Assembly: GCA_017644005.1 (NCBI GenBank)
Contig: JAEPMJ010000003.1
Coordinates: 310,001 to 374,000 of the forward strand
Reading direction: 5' to 3'
DNA length: 64,000 bases
Origin: Rhizobiaceae bacterium
Lineage (GTDB): Bacteria; Pseudomonadota; Alphaproteobacteria; Rhizobiales; Rhizobiaceae
Notes under the pieces: model-generated
The model's database searches: none
Told to the model about the DNA's origin: nothing
Seen by the model: the letters and a program-made list of their open reading frames with translations, nothing else
Position numbers and translations under genes: made by a program
In this document: one piece after another, positions 63,585 through 64,000 of the stretch
Numbering within the stretch: position 1 is the stretch's first letter
Layout: each line of letters opens with the position of its first letter

Positions 63585-63706
63585 CTATGTTTCTCCGTGA
63601 ACGGTAATGCGCGCTCTACATGGCAAAGGCCAGGGCAATTGGCAAAGCGGAAATTCGATCCGCTGGGTATCGGGCCCGCCACCGGACGATTGCGGGCCCG
63701 GCTCGA

Positions 63707-64000
63707 TCACTTCAGCGACCGCGGCTTTTCGGCGCTTTGGTAGAGCCCCAGGCCAAAGCCATCCGGGTCCAGAAAGTCGGCGCTCCAGCCGCCAGGCGCT
63801 TCCTCGACCGGCGTTACGATTGTGACCCCCTTCTCGGCCAAGGCCGCCACGATGTCGTCGATGCCGCCTTCCGTCAGGTCGAAGACGATCGCTGGCGTGC
63901 TGCCGCGCTCGGCCGGCATCTGGAAGAAGATTAGTTCCAGGCCACCGTCGAGGGTCGCCTGCAGCCAGAAGGGTTCGGCGCCGTCCTGCCGGCTGAGGTC
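63707..64000 (-). CDS. VOC (glyoxalase/bleomycin resistance) family protein, 5' part outside window
   Basis: The reverse-strand frame is open from base 64000 to the stop at 63707 (98 codons including the stop), so the N-terminus is missing. The visible part is the second half of a VOC fold: PFWLQATLDGGLELIFFQMP, AIVFDLTEGGIDDIVAALAE and the C-terminal DFLDPDGFGLGLYQSAE, with an Asp-Pro-Asp-Gly motif typical of glyoxalase-like proteins. Substrate and metal are unknown. It lies upstream of metY on the same strand, 122 bases away. Confidence 0.85.
   Translation of the reverse strand, partial: DLSRQDGAEPFWLQATLDGGLELIFFQMPAERGSTPAIVFDLTEGGIDDIVAALAEKGVTIVTPVEEAPGGWSADFLDPDGFGLGLYQSAEKPRSLK

Noticed and set aside
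63585-63706. SAM riboswitch in the metY leader
   Set aside because: The 122 bases lack the conserved SAM-II core segments; met genes in this clade often have one, so I looked specifically.

Overview
The window is a contiguous piece of an alphaproteobacterial chromosome, most likely from the Rhizobiales (Phyllobacteriaceae-like, near Mesorhizobium or its relatives). The reasons are the high GC content, GAAC-N7-GAAC type LexA boxes at recA, CTTGAC-N17-CTATAT-like promoters, the short PurL ahead of bolA and grxD, a prolyl-tRNA synthetase without the editing insertion, eukaryotic-type NADP isocitrate dehydrogenase, and the order nuoA-N, birA, rnj, mce, DUF1467, proS, lolC, lolD. It is core genome: there are no insertion sequences, phage genes or CRISPR arrays.

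1-12.7 kb: the 3' part of purL, then bolA, an arginine-rich small ORF and grxD; a Bcr/CflA-type exporter; reverse-strand ttcA, rpsD, a twice-frameshifted GNAT acetyltransferase, a DUF3008 protein, murI and trmJ; a TfoX-like protein, an alpha/beta hydrolase, icd, a GST and a second MFS exporter. 12.7-24.5 kb: alaS and recA with candidate SOS operators, a MerR regulator, a methyltransferase/DUF1624 acyltransferase pair, an aldo/keto reductase, a diguanylate cyclase, an OmpA-like lipoprotein, mgtE and a flippase-like membrane protein. 24.5-34.6 kb: tRNA-Leu, lipB, gamma-glutamyltransferase, a 28-residue membrane ORF, then the reverse-strand series lolD, lolC, proS, DUF1467, mce, rnj, birA. A forward-strand small RNA with its own promoter and terminator (31.1-31.26 kb, probably the alpha-r9 family) lies between proS and the DUF1467 gene.

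34.6-50.2 kb: the complete 14-subunit complex I operon (nuoA to nuoN, reverse strand). One extra gene sits between nuoF and nuoG; it shares a C-terminal helix-hairpin-helix-like domain with the long tail of NuoE. 50.2-58.2 kb: a membrane-anchored unknown protein, tRNA-Asp and tRNA-Val, kynU, then the proteostasis group HU, lon, clpX, clpP (all reverse). 58.2-64 kb: a secreted protein built of eight 23-residue repeats, a sarcosine-oxidase-like flavoprotein, a cytochrome P450, about 0.66 kb with no convincing gene but a reverse-strand terminator, metY (O-acetylhomoserine sulfhydrylase) and a VOC-family protein cut by the window end.

The most unusual features are the repeat protein at 58.4 kb, the complex I accessory protein and its shared domain, the arginine/serine-rich ORF between bolA and grxD, the small RNA, the 28-residue ORF, and the orphan region at 61.6-62.3 kb. 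I see no wholly new multi-gene system; these are the best leads.
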